Positions 9,001 through 17,294 of a stretch of DNA of 64,000 nucleotides are shown in pieces. The stretch lies in assembly GCA_009377445.1 (NCBI GenBank), contig WHUA01000005.1, positions 1 to 64,000 on the forward strand. Direction: 5' to 3'. Below the pieces are notes generated by a model that saw only the letters and a list, made by a program, of their open reading frames with translations, made no database searches and was not told where the DNA came from. This DNA is from Alphaproteobacteria bacterium (lineage in GTDB: Bacteria; Pseudomonadota; Alphaproteobacteria; UBA8366). Every line of letters begins with the position of its first letter. Within the stretch, counting starts at the first letter, position 1. The position numbers were made by a program, and so were the translations under genes.

Positions 9001-9222
9001 GTGGAGTACCGTCTCTATTTCCTGAATCAAGGCGACCACATCTCCGAGTTCCTGGCCTTTGAGGAACGCGGCGACGAGGCCGCGATCATCTTCGCCAACG
9101 AGCGGTCGCGGGGCCGTCCTATGGAGCTATGGCAGCGCGAGCGCCTCGTGATGCGCCGCGGGCCCGGCGACGGCTCTCCGGAATCCGCGGTTGTCGCCAA
9201 ACCGCACCGGAAGGCCGGCTGA
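9001..9222 (+). CDS. small conserved hypothetical protein
   Basis: A 73-residue protein from GTG 9001 behind GAGGGAG. The sequence MEYRLYFLNQGDHIS, then AIIFANERSRGRPMELWQR, matches a family of short alphaproteobacterial proteins of the general form EYRLYFL...H...F...D..A...A......MELW, as I recall them. Function is unknown. It is convergent with the orphan antitoxin gene. Confidence 0.6.
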   Translation: MEYRLYFLNQGDHISEFLAFEERGDEAAIIFANERSRGRPMELWQRERLVMRRGPGDGSPESAVVAKPHRKAG

Positions 9223-9233
9223 CGACCCCCGCC

Positions 9234-9607
9234 CTGTCCGCCAACCACTTAGCCTACCCATCCGTCAGCTCACTACAATATTGAGCCGCCGCCGCAGCCC
9301 CCTTCGGCGGCAGCATCGATGAAGGCTTGATCGTCGGCCGCATGGTCGCTCGCGGCCACCGCGTGCGATTGGCGGTGCGCCTCCGAACGGAAGGCCGGCG
9401 CGCGCACGTCGGGTACCCATATCTGGATCGGCCGCAAGCCCTGCGCGCGCAGGCGCTCACGGTACGCGCGGACCTTGTGGCGTGAGGGCTTGCGCTGCGA
9501 TGTGGCGGCCATGACTCATGATTTGATAATGATCACATGTAACCTATCATGCTGTCCTCGTTGGCCAAGCGGTTTTGCGCTCACCTATCCGCCAACGGCT
9601 TAGCCCG
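9234..9607. repeat. near-direct repeat pair flanking the orphan antitoxin
   Basis: The two 23-base ends of this interval (9234-9256, ctgtccgccaaccacttagc... and 9585-9607, ctatccgccaacggcttagc...) agree at about 18 of 23 positions in the same orientation. They bracket the MazE gene closely, which could be a footprint of its insertion or of a larger module that carried the toxin. Confidence 0.4.
9273..9512 (-). CDS. MazE-type antitoxin (DUF3018-like), orphan
   Basis: A 79-residue protein from ATG 9512. It has the basic start and the motif RLRAQGLRPIQIWVPDVRAP followed by a Q-S-H/x-V-A-x-S-x-x-A-x-D-D-Q-A-F-I-D stretch, the pattern of the antitoxin MazE family found widely in alphaproteobacteria. 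In those loci a mazF toxin gene follows directly and often overlaps. Here nothing MazF-like follows, and the C-terminus (AAAEGGCGGGSIL) is unlike the acidic tail usual in the family, so the toxin-interacting end and the toxin appear lost. Near-direct repeats at 9234-9256 and 9585-9607 flank it. Confidence 0.72.
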   Translation of the reverse strand: MAATSQRKPSRHKVRAYRERLRAQGLRPIQIWVPDVRAPAFRSEAHRQSHAVAASDHAADDQAFIDAAAEGGCGGGSIL

Positions 9608-9695
9608 CAACCTTGAACTCGGCTAAGCTCCTCCCCAGCCGGCACGCGCGGAGGCTGCCGCCAAATGCCCGCAAATCGGCAACGGGAGGGAAAGA

Positions 9696-10391
9696 ATGAC
9701 ATTCACGATCATGGGGCGGTGCGCGGAAACGGGCCGCCTCGGCATTGCCACCGCGACGCGCTCGCTTGCCGTCGGGGTGCGGGTGCCGCACATCGCGGCG
9801 CGCTCGGGCGCGGTGGCGATCATGGCGATTGCCGAGGAGCGGCTCGGCCATCGCGCGCTGCAGCTTCTGGCGCAGGGCAACAAGGCGCCGGCGGTGGTCG
9901 CGGCGCTCGTCGCGGGCGACCCGAATGCGGAGTACCGCCAGCTCGGCGTCATCGACGACGACGGCTTCCTCGCCGCGCGCACCGGCGAGCGGAACCGCGA
10001 TTTCGCCGGCCACCACATCGGCAAGCACCACATCGCGCTCGGCAACGTGCTGGTGGGCGAGCATGTCCTGGACGCCATCGAGGGCGGCTTCACGGCCGAT
10101 CCCGGCCGCCCGCTCGAGGACAGGCTGATGGCCGCGCTCGAAGCCGGCCGCGACGCCGGCGGCCAGCATGGCGGCCAGCGGTCGGCCGCCCTCCTGGTCT
10201 ACGGCGCGAAGGACTTCGCGGAGGTCAACCTGCGCGTCGACCTGCATCCCGAGCCGGTCGGCGAGCTGCGCCGCATCTTCGACGCCTACAAGCCGGCGAT
10301 CCCCTACTACAACCTGCGCCAGGTCGACCCGACGGTGCCGCCGCTCGACGACTGGCTCGCCAAGCGCGGGCAGGCGATCGATGCGGGCTAG
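9696..10391 (+). CDS. DUF1028-family protein
   Basis: A 231-residue protein from ATG 9696 behind GGGAGGG. It opens with TFTIMGRCAETGRLGIATATRS and continues with SLAVGVRVPHI and ALQLLAQGNKAP, the pattern of DUF1028 proteins, which have an N-terminal-nucleophile-hydrolase-like fold and unknown substrate. Relatives often lie next to amino-acid, peptide or amidohydrolase genes. This one is convergent with a DASS transporter gene, and the ten bases between the two stop codons leave no room for an operon link. Confidence 0.8.
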   Translation: MTFTIMGRCAETGRLGIATATRSLAVGVRVPHIAARSGAVAIMAIAEERLGHRALQLLAQGNKAPAVVAALVAGDPNAEYRQLGVIDDDGFLAARTGERNRDFAGHHIGKHHIALGNVLVGEHVLDAIEGGFTADPGRPLEDRLMAALEAGRDAGGQHGGQRSAALLVYGAKDFAEVNLRVDLHPEPVGELRRIFDAYKPAIPYYNLRQVDPTVPPLDDWLAKRGQAIDAG

Positions 10392-10400
10392 GCCGGCCCC

Positions 10401-12200
10401 TTATGCCGGCTTGAACGGCCAGAAGAACGCGATCAGCGGCACGCCGGCCAGCACCACCATGACGGAGAGCGGCAGGCCGAGCCGCCAATAGTCGCCGAAG
10501 CGGTAGCCGCCGGGCCCCATGACCAGCGTGTTGCACTGGTGGCCGATCGGGGTCAGGAAATCGCAGGCCGCGCCGATGGCGACCGCCATCAGGAAAGCGT
10601 CCGGGCCGTAGCCGAGCGTGGTCGCCAGGCCGGCCGCGATCGGCCCCATCACCAGCACGGTCGCGGCGTTGTTGAGGAAGGGCGTCACCGCCATCGCGGC
10701 GATCATGATCAGGCCGAGCAGGCCGGCCGGCGGCAGTATGTCGCCCGCGCGCGCGAGCCAGCCCGCGATCAGGTCGGCGCCGCCGGTGGTGCGCAGCGCG
10801 TCGCTCACCGGGATCAAGGCCCCGAGCAGGATGAGGATCGGCCATTCGATGGCGCCGTAGGCGTCGCGCAGGCCGATCGCCCGGATCATCAGCATGACGA
10901 CCGCCGCGCCGAAGAAGGCGATCGCCACCGGCAGGACATTCAGGCTGGCGAGCGCCATCGCGGCGAGCAGCACGAGGATGGGCAGGATGCTGTGGCGTCC
11001 CGACCCCAGGCGCATGTCCCGCGCCGCGAGCGGCAGGCAGTCCATTTCGCCGAGCGCTTCGGGCATCGTGTTGACGTTTCCCTGCAGCACGAGCACGTCA
11101 CCGGCCTTGAGCGCGACGGAACGCATCTGGCGCCTGATGCGCTCCCCGCGGCGGCTGACGGCCAGCAGGTTCACCTGATAACGGTGGTAGAGCCGCAGCG
11201 CCGCCGGCGTGCGGCCGACGAGCAGCGATCCTTCCGTGATCACCGCTTCCATGACGCCGATGTCGTCGTGCGGCGTTTCCTTCTCCTCCTTCTCGTCGCG
11301 CGCCAGCTTGAGCTTGGCCTGTCCCACGACGCGCTCCAGCACGTCGGGCTCGCCTTCCAGCAGCAGGATGTCGCCGGCCTTGAAGGTTGCGTTCTTGCGC
11401 GGGCCGTGCCGGGGCGAATGGCCGCGCAGGATCATCAGCACGTCGACTTCGTCTTCCGCCAGCTTCATCAGGTCGCCGACCGTCTTGCCGACGATCTCGG
11501 AGTCCTCCGGCACCATGACTTCGGTGGTGTAGCCTTCGATATTGAACGCCGTATCCATCGACGCCTGCCCCTTGCGCCCGCTCGGCAGGAGGCGGTAGGC
11601 GAAGCTCAGGAAGATCACGCCCGGCACGGCGAGGCCGAGGCCGACCGCCGTGAAGTCGAACATGCCGAACGGCTCGCCCGTCAGCTCCGCGCGCACGCGC
11701 GAGACGATGATGTTGGGCGAGGTGCCGATCAGCGTGACGGTGCCGCCGAGCAGCGAGCCGAAGGCCATCGGCATCAGCACGGCGGAAGCGGGCGTCTCGT
11801 GCCGGCGCGCGAGCTGGAACGCCACCGGCATCATCATCGCGAGCGCGCCGATATTCTTCACGAAAGCCGAGAGCACCGTCACCGTCGCGGTGAGCACGAC
11901 GACCTGCGCCGTCGTCGTCGTCAGATAGGGACTGACCGGCCGGATCAGCCGTTCGATTATGCCCGAGCGCTCGACCGCGGCGCTCACGAGCAGCGCACTG
12001 GCGACGATGATCACGATGTCGTCGGAGAAGCCGGAGAACGCCTTGTCGTACGGCACGATCCCGGCCAGCACCGCCAGGAGCAACCCGCCCAGCGCGACGA
12101 GGTCGTAACGCAGCTTGCCCCAGGCGAACATCGCCATCATGGCGAAGAGGATGCCGAAGGCGATGGCCTGGGGAAGCGTGACGGGGAGATGAAAGTCCAT
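10401..12200 (-). CDS. DASS/SLC13-type transporter with RCK_C domains
   Basis: A 599-residue polytopic membrane protein. The start at ATG 12200 is preceded by GAGGA, in preference to a longer frame from 12251. Membrane segments fill residues about 8-195 and 415-595. Between them lie two cytoplasmic TrkA-C/RCK_C modules (about residues 205-390, for example GKTVGDLMKLAEDEVDVL and GDILLLEGEPDVLERV). Conserved transporter loops are GTSPNIIVSR and FLNNAATVL. This layout is that of SLC13-like anion symporters, which carry sulfate, dicarboxylates or similar anions with Na+. The substrate is not resolved. Confidence 0.88.
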   Translation of the reverse strand: MDFHLPVTLPQAIAFGILFAMMAMFAWGKLRYDLVALGGLLLAVLAGIVPYDKAFSGFSDDIVIIVASALLVSAAVERSGIIERLIRPVSPYLTTTTAQVVVLTATVTVLSAFVKNIGALAMMMPVAFQLARRHETPASAVLMPMAFGSLLGGTVTLIGTSPNIIVSRVRAELTGEPFGMFDFTAVGLGLAVPGVIFLSFAYRLLPSGRKGQASMDTAFNIEGYTTEVMVPEDSEIVGKTVGDLMKLAEDEVDVLMILRGHSPRHGPRKNATFKAGDILLLEGEPDVLERVVGQAKLKLARDEKEEKETPHDDIGVMEAVITEGSLLVGRTPAALRLYHRYQVNLLAVSRRGERIRRQMRSVALKAGDVLVLQGNVNTMPEALGEMDCLPLAARDMRLGSGRHSILPILVLLAAMALASLNVLPVAIAFFGAAVVMLMIRAIGLRDAYGAIEWPILILLGALIPVSDALRTTGGADLIAGWLARAGDILPPAGLLGLIMIAAMAVTPFLNNAATVLVMGPIAAGLATTLGYGPDAFLMAVAIGAACDFLTPIGHQCNTLVMGPGGYRFGDYWRLGLPLSVMVVLAGVPLIAFFWPFKPA

Positions 12201-12306
12201 GAATCCTCGGATTGCGAACGCGGAAGACCGCTGTGCGTTCCCGGCCTGCAATGGATTGTGTAGCGCCTATCCACTTTTCCATGCATCATTTTTTCGCTGC
12301 AAATAC

Positions 12307-12335
12307 TTGAAAATATGCCCGAACAGGCATAGATT
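12307..12335 (+). promoter_or_regulatory. promoter with internal operator for the HigBA module
   Basis: A sigma-70-like promoter is visible: TTGAAA (12307-12312), a 17-base spacer, TAGATT (12330-12335). The inverted repeat ATGCC-cgaaca-GGCAT (12315-12319 and 12326-12330) sits exactly in the spacer and touches the -10 box. It lies just upstream of the toxin start at 12353. A repressor bound there would block RNA polymerase, as expected for autoregulation by the downstream XRE antitoxin. Confidence 0.6.
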
Positions 12336-12352
12336 GGGGGAGATTCGGATCC

Positions 12353-12733
12353 ATGGCGAAACGGCCCGGCGATATCCATCCCAAGCCTGTGCGCTGGGTA
12401 GGCAGCAGCAAGGCAGACCTGACCGGCTTTCCCGAAGAGGTCCGGCGACGGGTGGGCGGTGCGCTTTGGGACGCACAGCTCGGATTGAGGGCTTCCTATG
12501 CGAAGCCGCTGAAGGGTTTCGGTGGCGCTGGCGTGTTGGAAATCGTCGACGACTTTGACGGTGACACGTACCGCGCCGTTTACACTGTGCGCCTTGCTGG
12601 CGCTGTCTATGTATTGCATGCGTTTCAGAAAAAATCCAAGCGCGGCATCGCCACGCCGAAAGCCGAGTTGGACCTGATCGAGCGGCGACTCAAGCGAGCG
12701 AGAGAGGACTACGAGCAATGGTCAAGAAGCTGA
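12353..12733 (+). CDS. HigB-type (Gp49 family) toxin
   Basis: A 126-residue protein of the phage-derived Gp49-like/HigB toxin family, a RelE-superfamily mRNA interferase. Typical signatures are KPVRWVGSSKADL, AKPLKGFGGAGVLEIVDDFD, then YRAVYTVRLAG and LHAFQKKSKRGIATPK. It would cleave mRNA on the ribosome when free of its antitoxin. It is the first gene of a toxin-first module and overlaps the antitoxin gene by 16 bases, so the two are translationally coupled. Confidence 0.88.
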   Translation: MAKRPGDIHPKPVRWVGSSKADLTGFPEEVRRRVGGALWDAQLGLRASYAKPLKGFGGAGVLEIVDDFDGDTYRAVYTVRLAGAVYVLHAFQKKSKRGIATPKAELDLIERRLKRAREDYEQWSRS

Positions 12734-13068
12734 AAGCCGAGATCCCGGTGACGCCGAGCAGCGGAAATGTATTCGCCGACCTGGGCTTTGCCGAACCGGA
12801 GGAAGAGCTGACCAAGGCGCAGCTTGCGAGCCATATCCGTCAGATCATCAAACGCCGCCGTCTGACCCAAATCGCCGCTGCTTCGCTCATGGGCATTGAC
12901 CAGCCTAAGGTCTCCGCCCTTCTGAACGGCCGCCTCTCAAACTTCTCCAGCGAGCGCCTGATGCGCCTCCTGACCGCGCTCGGACAGGATGTCGAGATCA
13001 CGGTGAAGGCGAAGCCTCGCAGCCGGGCGCAGGGACGCATACGCGTCGTCGGCACAGCGTTCGTCTGA
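12718..13068 (+). CDS. HigA-type XRE antitoxin
   Basis: A 116-residue protein with an XRE helix-turn-helix at about residues 36-92 (LASHIRQIIKRRRLTQIAAA, then GIDQPKVSALLNGR). It starts inside the toxin gene (ATG 12718). HigA antitoxins bind and neutralise HigB and repress their own promoter; the inverted repeat in the promoter spacer at 12315-12330 is the likely operator. The gene points towards the antiporter gene on the opposite strand. Confidence 0.88.
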   Translation: MVKKLKAEIPVTPSSGNVFADLGFAEPEEELTKAQLASHIRQIIKRRRLTQIAAASLMGIDQPKVSALLNGRLSNFSSERLMRLLTALGQDVEITVKAKPRSRAQGRIRVVGTAFV

Positions 13069-13101
13069 GGCGGTCGCCGCGCCGAACCGCCAGGTCCGCC
13101 C

Positions 13102-15597
13102 TCACCGCATCAGGCTCACGCGATTGTCCTCGGCGCGGATGGCGGCGGTCTTTTCGATCTCGGCGCGGATGTTGGGGTATTCGGTGAGGAATTTGAGGAA
13201 GTCGTCCTTGCTGAGCGACAGGAGGTGGCAGAAGGACAGCGCCACGACGTCCGACGACTTCGGCAGCCCGGTCAGCAGCGACATCTCGCCGACGAAGTTG
13301 CCCGGCCCGAGGCGGATGACGTGGTCCGGCCGATGCACGGCCACCGCGCCCGACGCGATGAAGTGAAGGCCGAGATGGGGATCGTCCTTGCGGATGATGT
13401 AGGTGCCGGGCATCACGAGCCGCGGGCGCAGGTAGCGGCGGAGGCGCTTGATCTGCGCTTCGTCCAGGTGCGAGAAGATCGGCAGCGACCGCACCATGTC
13501 GATGATGTCGAGCTTCAGGTCGAGCCGCGCGGTGCGGGGCTCGACCGGTCCCCGCTGCAGGACCGCCCGCCGCAGGCTCTCGTGCATCTCCTGCCCGACC
13601 AGCCCTTCGCTCCATAGGTCGTCGTAGTGCGACAGCTCGTGCTGCTCGCCGATCTGGATCAGGAAGTCCTTCTCCAACGTCTCCGCATAGTCCGGATACT
13701 GCAGGCGGAGCGCCTCGAGCGACGTGCGGGTCGCGGCGAGGCGGCCGCGGACGATCTCCGTGAGGATCTCGCCGATGCGCGTGCCGAGAACGGGGTTTAT
13801 GCGCAGCGGAATGTAGCCGACGAGCTCGCTCAGCAGCAGGTTCAGCATGAGCAGTGACTCGAACCGCCGCGCGAGACGCCGGCTCAGCAGGCGGGCGACC
13901 GGGATGTACTGGTGAATGAAATAGGCGGCGCGGAACGCCACGCCGTATTCCAGCGTCATCCGCGCGGCCCGGTTGTACCCCGTCCGGCCATCGCTTCGCA
14001 CCGCTTCGATCATCCGCTCCGCATGGCGGATCAGGTCGCCGACGGCGTCCAGGGCGATGGTGTGCCGGCCCTGGTGCTCCAGGATCAGTATCTTCTCGCG
14101 GGTGGCGAGCGCGATCAGGCCCAAGGTGAGGCGCTCGCGGTCGCTCAGCACCTCTTCGATGTTGCCGCCGGCGGCCTCGGCGATCCTCGACTCGTATCCG
14201 CGCACCACGTCGCGGCTTACCTTGGGCTCGATCTCGTAGCGCTTGGCGGTCGACCGCACCTCGTCCGCCACATCGGCGAGCGCGAGCGCGACCACCTGGT
14301 TGCGCACCGCGACGTCGATCGGCGACAGGCGGTCGAGCTTCAGCCAGCGGATGACAGGCCGGAGCGTCAGCCCTTTGACGAACAGGGTGAACAGGACGTA
14401 ACCGGTGGCGATGACCGCGACGAACTGCTTCAGCTCCGCGTCGAGGAACCGGTTCTCGGTCACCGCCAGCGCCAGCGCCAGCGTCACCGCGCCCCGCAGC
14501 CCGCCCCAGAGGATCGTGAGGTTGTAGGGCAGGCTCACCGCCGCCATGAGGCGGGACATGCTGAGGAGCGGCAGCAGAAGGAACAGCACGGCGGCCCTGG
14601 CGACGAGCGCGGTGACGACGACCGTGCCGATCATGAGCATGTCGCGGAGCGTCACGTCCGCGAGGACACGCGGCACCAGGATCGCGGCCAGAATGAAGAC
14701 CAGCGAGCCTGCCCAGAAGCCGATCTGGTCCCAGACGTCGACCAGATACCGCCAGTTCGCCGGCATGATTCGGGCGGGAATCGTCGCGCCGACCGTCAGC
14801 CCGGCGACGACCACGCCGACGATGCCCGAGGCGTGCAGGAACAGATCGCAGACGATGTAGATGATGTAGGCGGCGGCGATCGTCAGTGTGACTTCGGCGG
14901 CGCGGATGCCGCGCATCAGCGGCATGACGAGGCATACCGCCCTGCCGCCGGCGAACCCCGCCACCGCGCCGATGAGAAAGTGGAGCAGGAACGTCTTCGC
15001 GCCTTCGGTGAAGTCGAGCGGCTCGCCCGACAGGGTCGCTGCAAGGAGCAGCGAGAAGAGCGCAATGGCGGCTGCGTCGTTGAGCAGGGCTTCGCCTTCC
15101 ACGAGCCGGGTCAGCCGCGCGGGCGCCCCGATGTCGCGGAAGATGGCGACCACGGCCGCCGGATCCGTCGTCGCGACGATCGCGCCGAGCAGCAGGGCTG
15201 CGTGCGGCGCGATCTGGAACAGGTATACCAGGCTGTAGCCGACGGCGGCGGCTGCGAGGATCACCGCGACGACGGCCAGCAGCAGGATCGGCGCGATATC
15301 CTCGAGTATGCGGCGCGCCTGGATCGTGATCGTCGCCTGGAAGAGCAGCAGCGGCAACAGGACGTACAGGAATACGGATGATCGAATCGGCAGGGTGACG
15401 ATCGGCGTCACGAGGTCGTTGAACGCATTCGTCAACGGGGTCTTGAGGAGGAAGGTCGCGAGGCTCCCGAAGCCGACGCCGAGCCCGGCCAGAATGACCG
15501 TGGGCGGCAGGTGATAGCGGGCCGCGACCGGCTGGCTCGCGGCGACGAGGAGAAGTAGCGACGCTACGACGAGCGTGATGATTGCGACGTCTAACAC
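13102..15597 (-). CDS. CPA1 Na+/H+ antiporter with cyclic-nucleotide-binding domain
   Basis: An 831-residue protein starting at GTG 15597. Residues 1 to about 420 contain around 12 membrane segments of the NhaP/CPA1 fold, with the ion-site motifs TTDPA (D145) and LLNDAA (N173-D174). A long cytoplasmic helical part follows, and residues about 690-815 form a cyclic-nucleotide-binding domain (IFSHLDEAQIKRLRRYLRP, GNFVGEMSLLTG, then FLTEYPNI). The expected role is Na+ or K+ for H+ exchange at the inner membrane, gated by a small ligand or used to sense ions. Related layouts occur in SOS1-like and sperm-type exchangers, but without a voltage sensor here. Confidence 0.9.
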   Translation of the reverse strand: MLDVAIITLVVASLLLLVAASQPVAARYHLPPTVILAGLGVGFGSLATFLLKTPLTNAFNDLVTPIVTLPIRSSVFLYVLLPLLLFQATITIQARRILEDIAPILLLAVVAVILAAAAVGYSLVYLFQIAPHAALLLGAIVATTDPAAVVAIFRDIGAPARLTRLVEGEALLNDAAAIALFSLLLAATLSGEPLDFTEGAKTFLLHFLIGAVAGFAGGRAVCLVMPLMRGIRAAEVTLTIAAAYIIYIVCDLFLHASGIVGVVVAGLTVGATIPARIMPANWRYLVDVWDQIGFWAGSLVFILAAILVPRVLADVTLRDMLMIGTVVVTALVARAAVLFLLLPLLSMSRLMAAVSLPYNLTILWGGLRGAVTLALALAVTENRFLDAELKQFVAVIATGYVLFTLFVKGLTLRPVIRWLKLDRLSPIDVAVRNQVVALALADVADEVRSTAKRYEIEPKVSRDVVRGYESRIAEAAGGNIEEVLSDRERLTLGLIALATREKILILEHQGRHTIALDAVGDLIRHAERMIEAVRSDGRTGYNRAARMTLEYGVAFRAAYFIHQYIPVARLLSRRLARRFESLLMLNLLLSELVGYIPLRINPVLGTRIGEILTEIVRGRLAATRTSLEALRLQYPDYAETLEKDFLIQIGEQHELSHYDDLWSEGLVGQEMHESLRRAVLQRGPVEPRTARLDLKLDIIDMVRSLPIFSHLDEAQIKRLRRYLRPRLVMPGTYIIRKDDPHLGLHFIASGAVAVHRPDHVIRLGPGNFVGEMSLLTGLPKSSDVVALSFCHLLSLSKDDFLKFLTEYPNIRAEIEKTAAIRAEDNRVSLMR

Positions 15598-15934
15598 CTG
15601 TTCGGTTCACCTAGATACGGGCGTTCGGCCGGACGCGCCGCCGCAGCGGCCCGCTGTATTTACGGCATCTGCCGTTGCCGGGAAATGACAGCATCGCGCC
15701 ATGGCCCCCTCCCCTCGCCGTCGAAAACCCGCACCCTGCTCCACGGCGCGCCAGGGTGGGTTTCAAGGGGGCGACTATATGTTCTTATCCGCCGGATTGC
15801 ACGGGTATCCGGCAACGCCCGGCGGGACGCCGGGGCGCATAGATTCGCTTCTATTTCCGAGAATCATGCTCTAACGTATCAGACGTCAGCCAATCTGAAG
15901 CGGCATATAAAAAAGCAATCTGGGAGGCAGACAA
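15598..15934. other. intergenic region between divergent genes
   Basis: This stretch of 337 bases holds the upstream regions of the antiporter (leftwards) and of the small ORF at 15935 (rightwards). The right third is more AT-rich (gcatataaaaaagcaatc) and precedes a good GGGAGG ribosome binding site. No hairpin, repeat or RNA gene stands out. Confidence 0.45.
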
Positions 15935-16138
15935 ATGTTCGTGCTATCGCACGGAAAACTGACGACGATCGCCGATGCAACGGTACGGAAGTACGGCGAG
16001 GCGGCCTATTCGAAGGCATGCATCCGCGCGTCCACCTTGGAGGCCATGAAAGACGAGGCCGGCGCGGTTTTCTGGCAGCGCATCGCCGAAACCATCCGGC
16101 GGGAGCACGCGCCGGAGTCGCGGATGCTGTCGGCCTGA
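15935..16138 (+). CDS. small hypothetical protein
   Basis: A 67-residue protein from ATG 15935 behind GGGAGG. The sequence (MFVLSHGKLTTIADATVRKY, then AYSKACIRASTLEAM and IAETIRREH) is helical with a mix of charged residues and no membrane segment. Good start signals and protein-like composition support it as a gene. The family is not recognised. Confidence 0.55.
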   Translation: MFVLSHGKLTTIADATVRKYGEAAYSKACIRASTLEAMKDEAGAVFWQRIAETIRREHAPESRMLSA

Positions 16139-16157
16139 TGCGGAACCGGCGGCTTCG

Positions 16158-16925
16158 TTATCGCTGCTTGCCGCCGACGATCTCGACCGACGCCACCCGG
16201 CGATAGTCGACGATCAGGGCGGGAACGGCGGCGCCGCTGTAATAGGCCAGGACCGACGACCGCGGCACCCTGGCCTTGACCAGCCGCGCCGGCGCCTGCC
16301 CGGCGGGCGTCTCGGCGGGCGTCTCGGCGAGCCGCGGGGCGGCTCCGCGCTGGGGCATGATCCAGTATGGGCCGAGCTGAACCTGGCCGTCCACCCGGCC
16401 GTCCGAGGGCGCCGCTTCGTGATAGGCGTCGATCGTGGCGGGCAGCGCGCCCAGCGCGCGGCGCTCCTCTTCCGACATGAGAGAGCCAAGCGGCACTCGG
16501 CGGAACCAGCGCAGGATATCCTCCCCGGCGTGGTCGAAGAGAATGTCGATTTTCTCGCGGTCGCCGAGCACCTCGTGCAGCAGGGCGCCGCAAACCAGCG
16601 GGCCGGCGGGCCAGTAGCCGCAGGCGAGGTCGATCAGGCGTACCTTGTTCAGCTCCTTCATCTGGCTGTAGAGGCTCTGCGCCTTTACCGCCAGGGCGGC
16701 GCTGTCCTCGTCTTCTTCGACGATCCGGACCAGCCATTTCCGAAACTCCTCCCGCCGCCGCTTCGCCCCGATGGCGAACAGCTCGATCACCGCCTCGACT
16801 TCGTCCAGCACGGTTTCTTCGGGATAGAGCTCAGACTCGTTCGCTTCCGTCGCTTCCATTCGAAGGGACTCGTTGCAACGCATTTCGATGGGCGGGCCCC
16901 CGTCCGGCGGGAATCCGCAGGGCAT
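16158..16925 (-). CDS. hypothetical protein
   Basis: Up to 255 residues. The first 22 residues from ATG 16925 look non-homologous; starts at ATG 16883 or 16859 (MEATEANESELYPEE) are equally possible and none has a clear ribosome binding site. The body is acidic and helical at first (EEFRKWLVRIVEEDEDSAA), then has a compact central part (VRLIDLACGYWPAGPLVCGA, DHAGEDILRWFRRVP), a Pro/Ala-rich linker and a beta-rich end. I do not recognise the family. It is convergent with the small ORF at 15935 and monocistronic. Confidence 0.55.
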   Translation of the reverse strand: MPCGFPPDGGPPIEMRCNESLRMEATEANESELYPEETVLDEVEAVIELFAIGAKRRREEFRKWLVRIVEEDEDSAALAVKAQSLYSQMKELNKVRLIDLACGYWPAGPLVCGALLHEVLGDREKIDILFDHAGEDILRWFRRVPLGSLMSEEERRALGALPATIDAYHEAAPSDGRVDGQVQLGPYWIMPQRGAAPRLAETPAETPAGQAPARLVKARVPRSSVLAYYSGAAVPALIVDYRRVASVEIVGGKQR

Positions 16926-16980
16926 GGCGAGATATACGAATCAGCCACCACTCGATGCCGTTCGTCAATAACGTCGGCGA

Positions 16981-17011
16981 AATAAAAAGGCCCCGGCGCG
17001 AAGCCGGGGCC
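16981..17011 (-). terminator. rho-independent terminator, leftward
   Basis: A perfect nine-pair stem GGCCCCGGC / GCCGGGGCC (16989-16997 and 17003-17011) with loop GCGAA is followed on the minus strand by UUUUUAUU. It would end transcription coming from the right, such as read-through from the TauD gene at 17295-18140 or a separate short transcript started in between. Confidence 0.8.
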
Positions 17012-17243
17012 AAGTCTGAAGTGAGATGGTCTGGTCCATGGCGGGGAGATGCCATGGATAACGCATAAACGCAGGTTCAGTGCGATTTGTTCCCGTAATG
17101 CGTGAAGCCGCGAAAAACGGACGCTCAGGCCGGCCTGCGGCTATTAGCCGTCGATGGCGGGAACCAGCCGCGGAATCAGGCGTTCATGCGCCGGTGTCTC
17201 ATTCCGATCTTTCCAAGTTGACACCATGTTCCCTATGAACACT

Positions 17244-17269
17244 GGCCCCGCTTCGGCGGGGCCGTTTTT
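17244..17269 (+). terminator. rho-independent terminator, rightward
   Basis: GGCCCCGC / GCGGGGCC (17244-17251 and 17256-17263) closed by a UUCG tetraloop is followed by GUUUUUG. It ends rightward transcription, yet no protein gene on the plus strand lies upstream for more than a kilobase (the nearest is the small ORF ending at 16138). A short untranslated transcript from 17012-17243 is the likely client. Confidence 0.78.
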
Positions 17270-17294
17270 GTCCTGTCGAGGCGCCGGGCGGAGG

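Noticed and set aside
9027..9248. Possible MazF toxin downstream of the orphan MazE
   Set aside because: The frame is antisense to the small ORF at 9001 and has none of the MazF motifs.
10539..12263. Plus-strand open frame of 574 codons opposite the DASS transporter
   Set aside because: Composition is that of an antisense frame (Arg, His, Asp, Gln rich); the transporter on the minus strand is unmistakable.
12998..15610. 870-codon minus-strand frame overlapping the antiporter
   Set aside because: It is a frame-shifted shadow of the antiporter gene with Arg/Pro/Ala-rich sequence and no domain.
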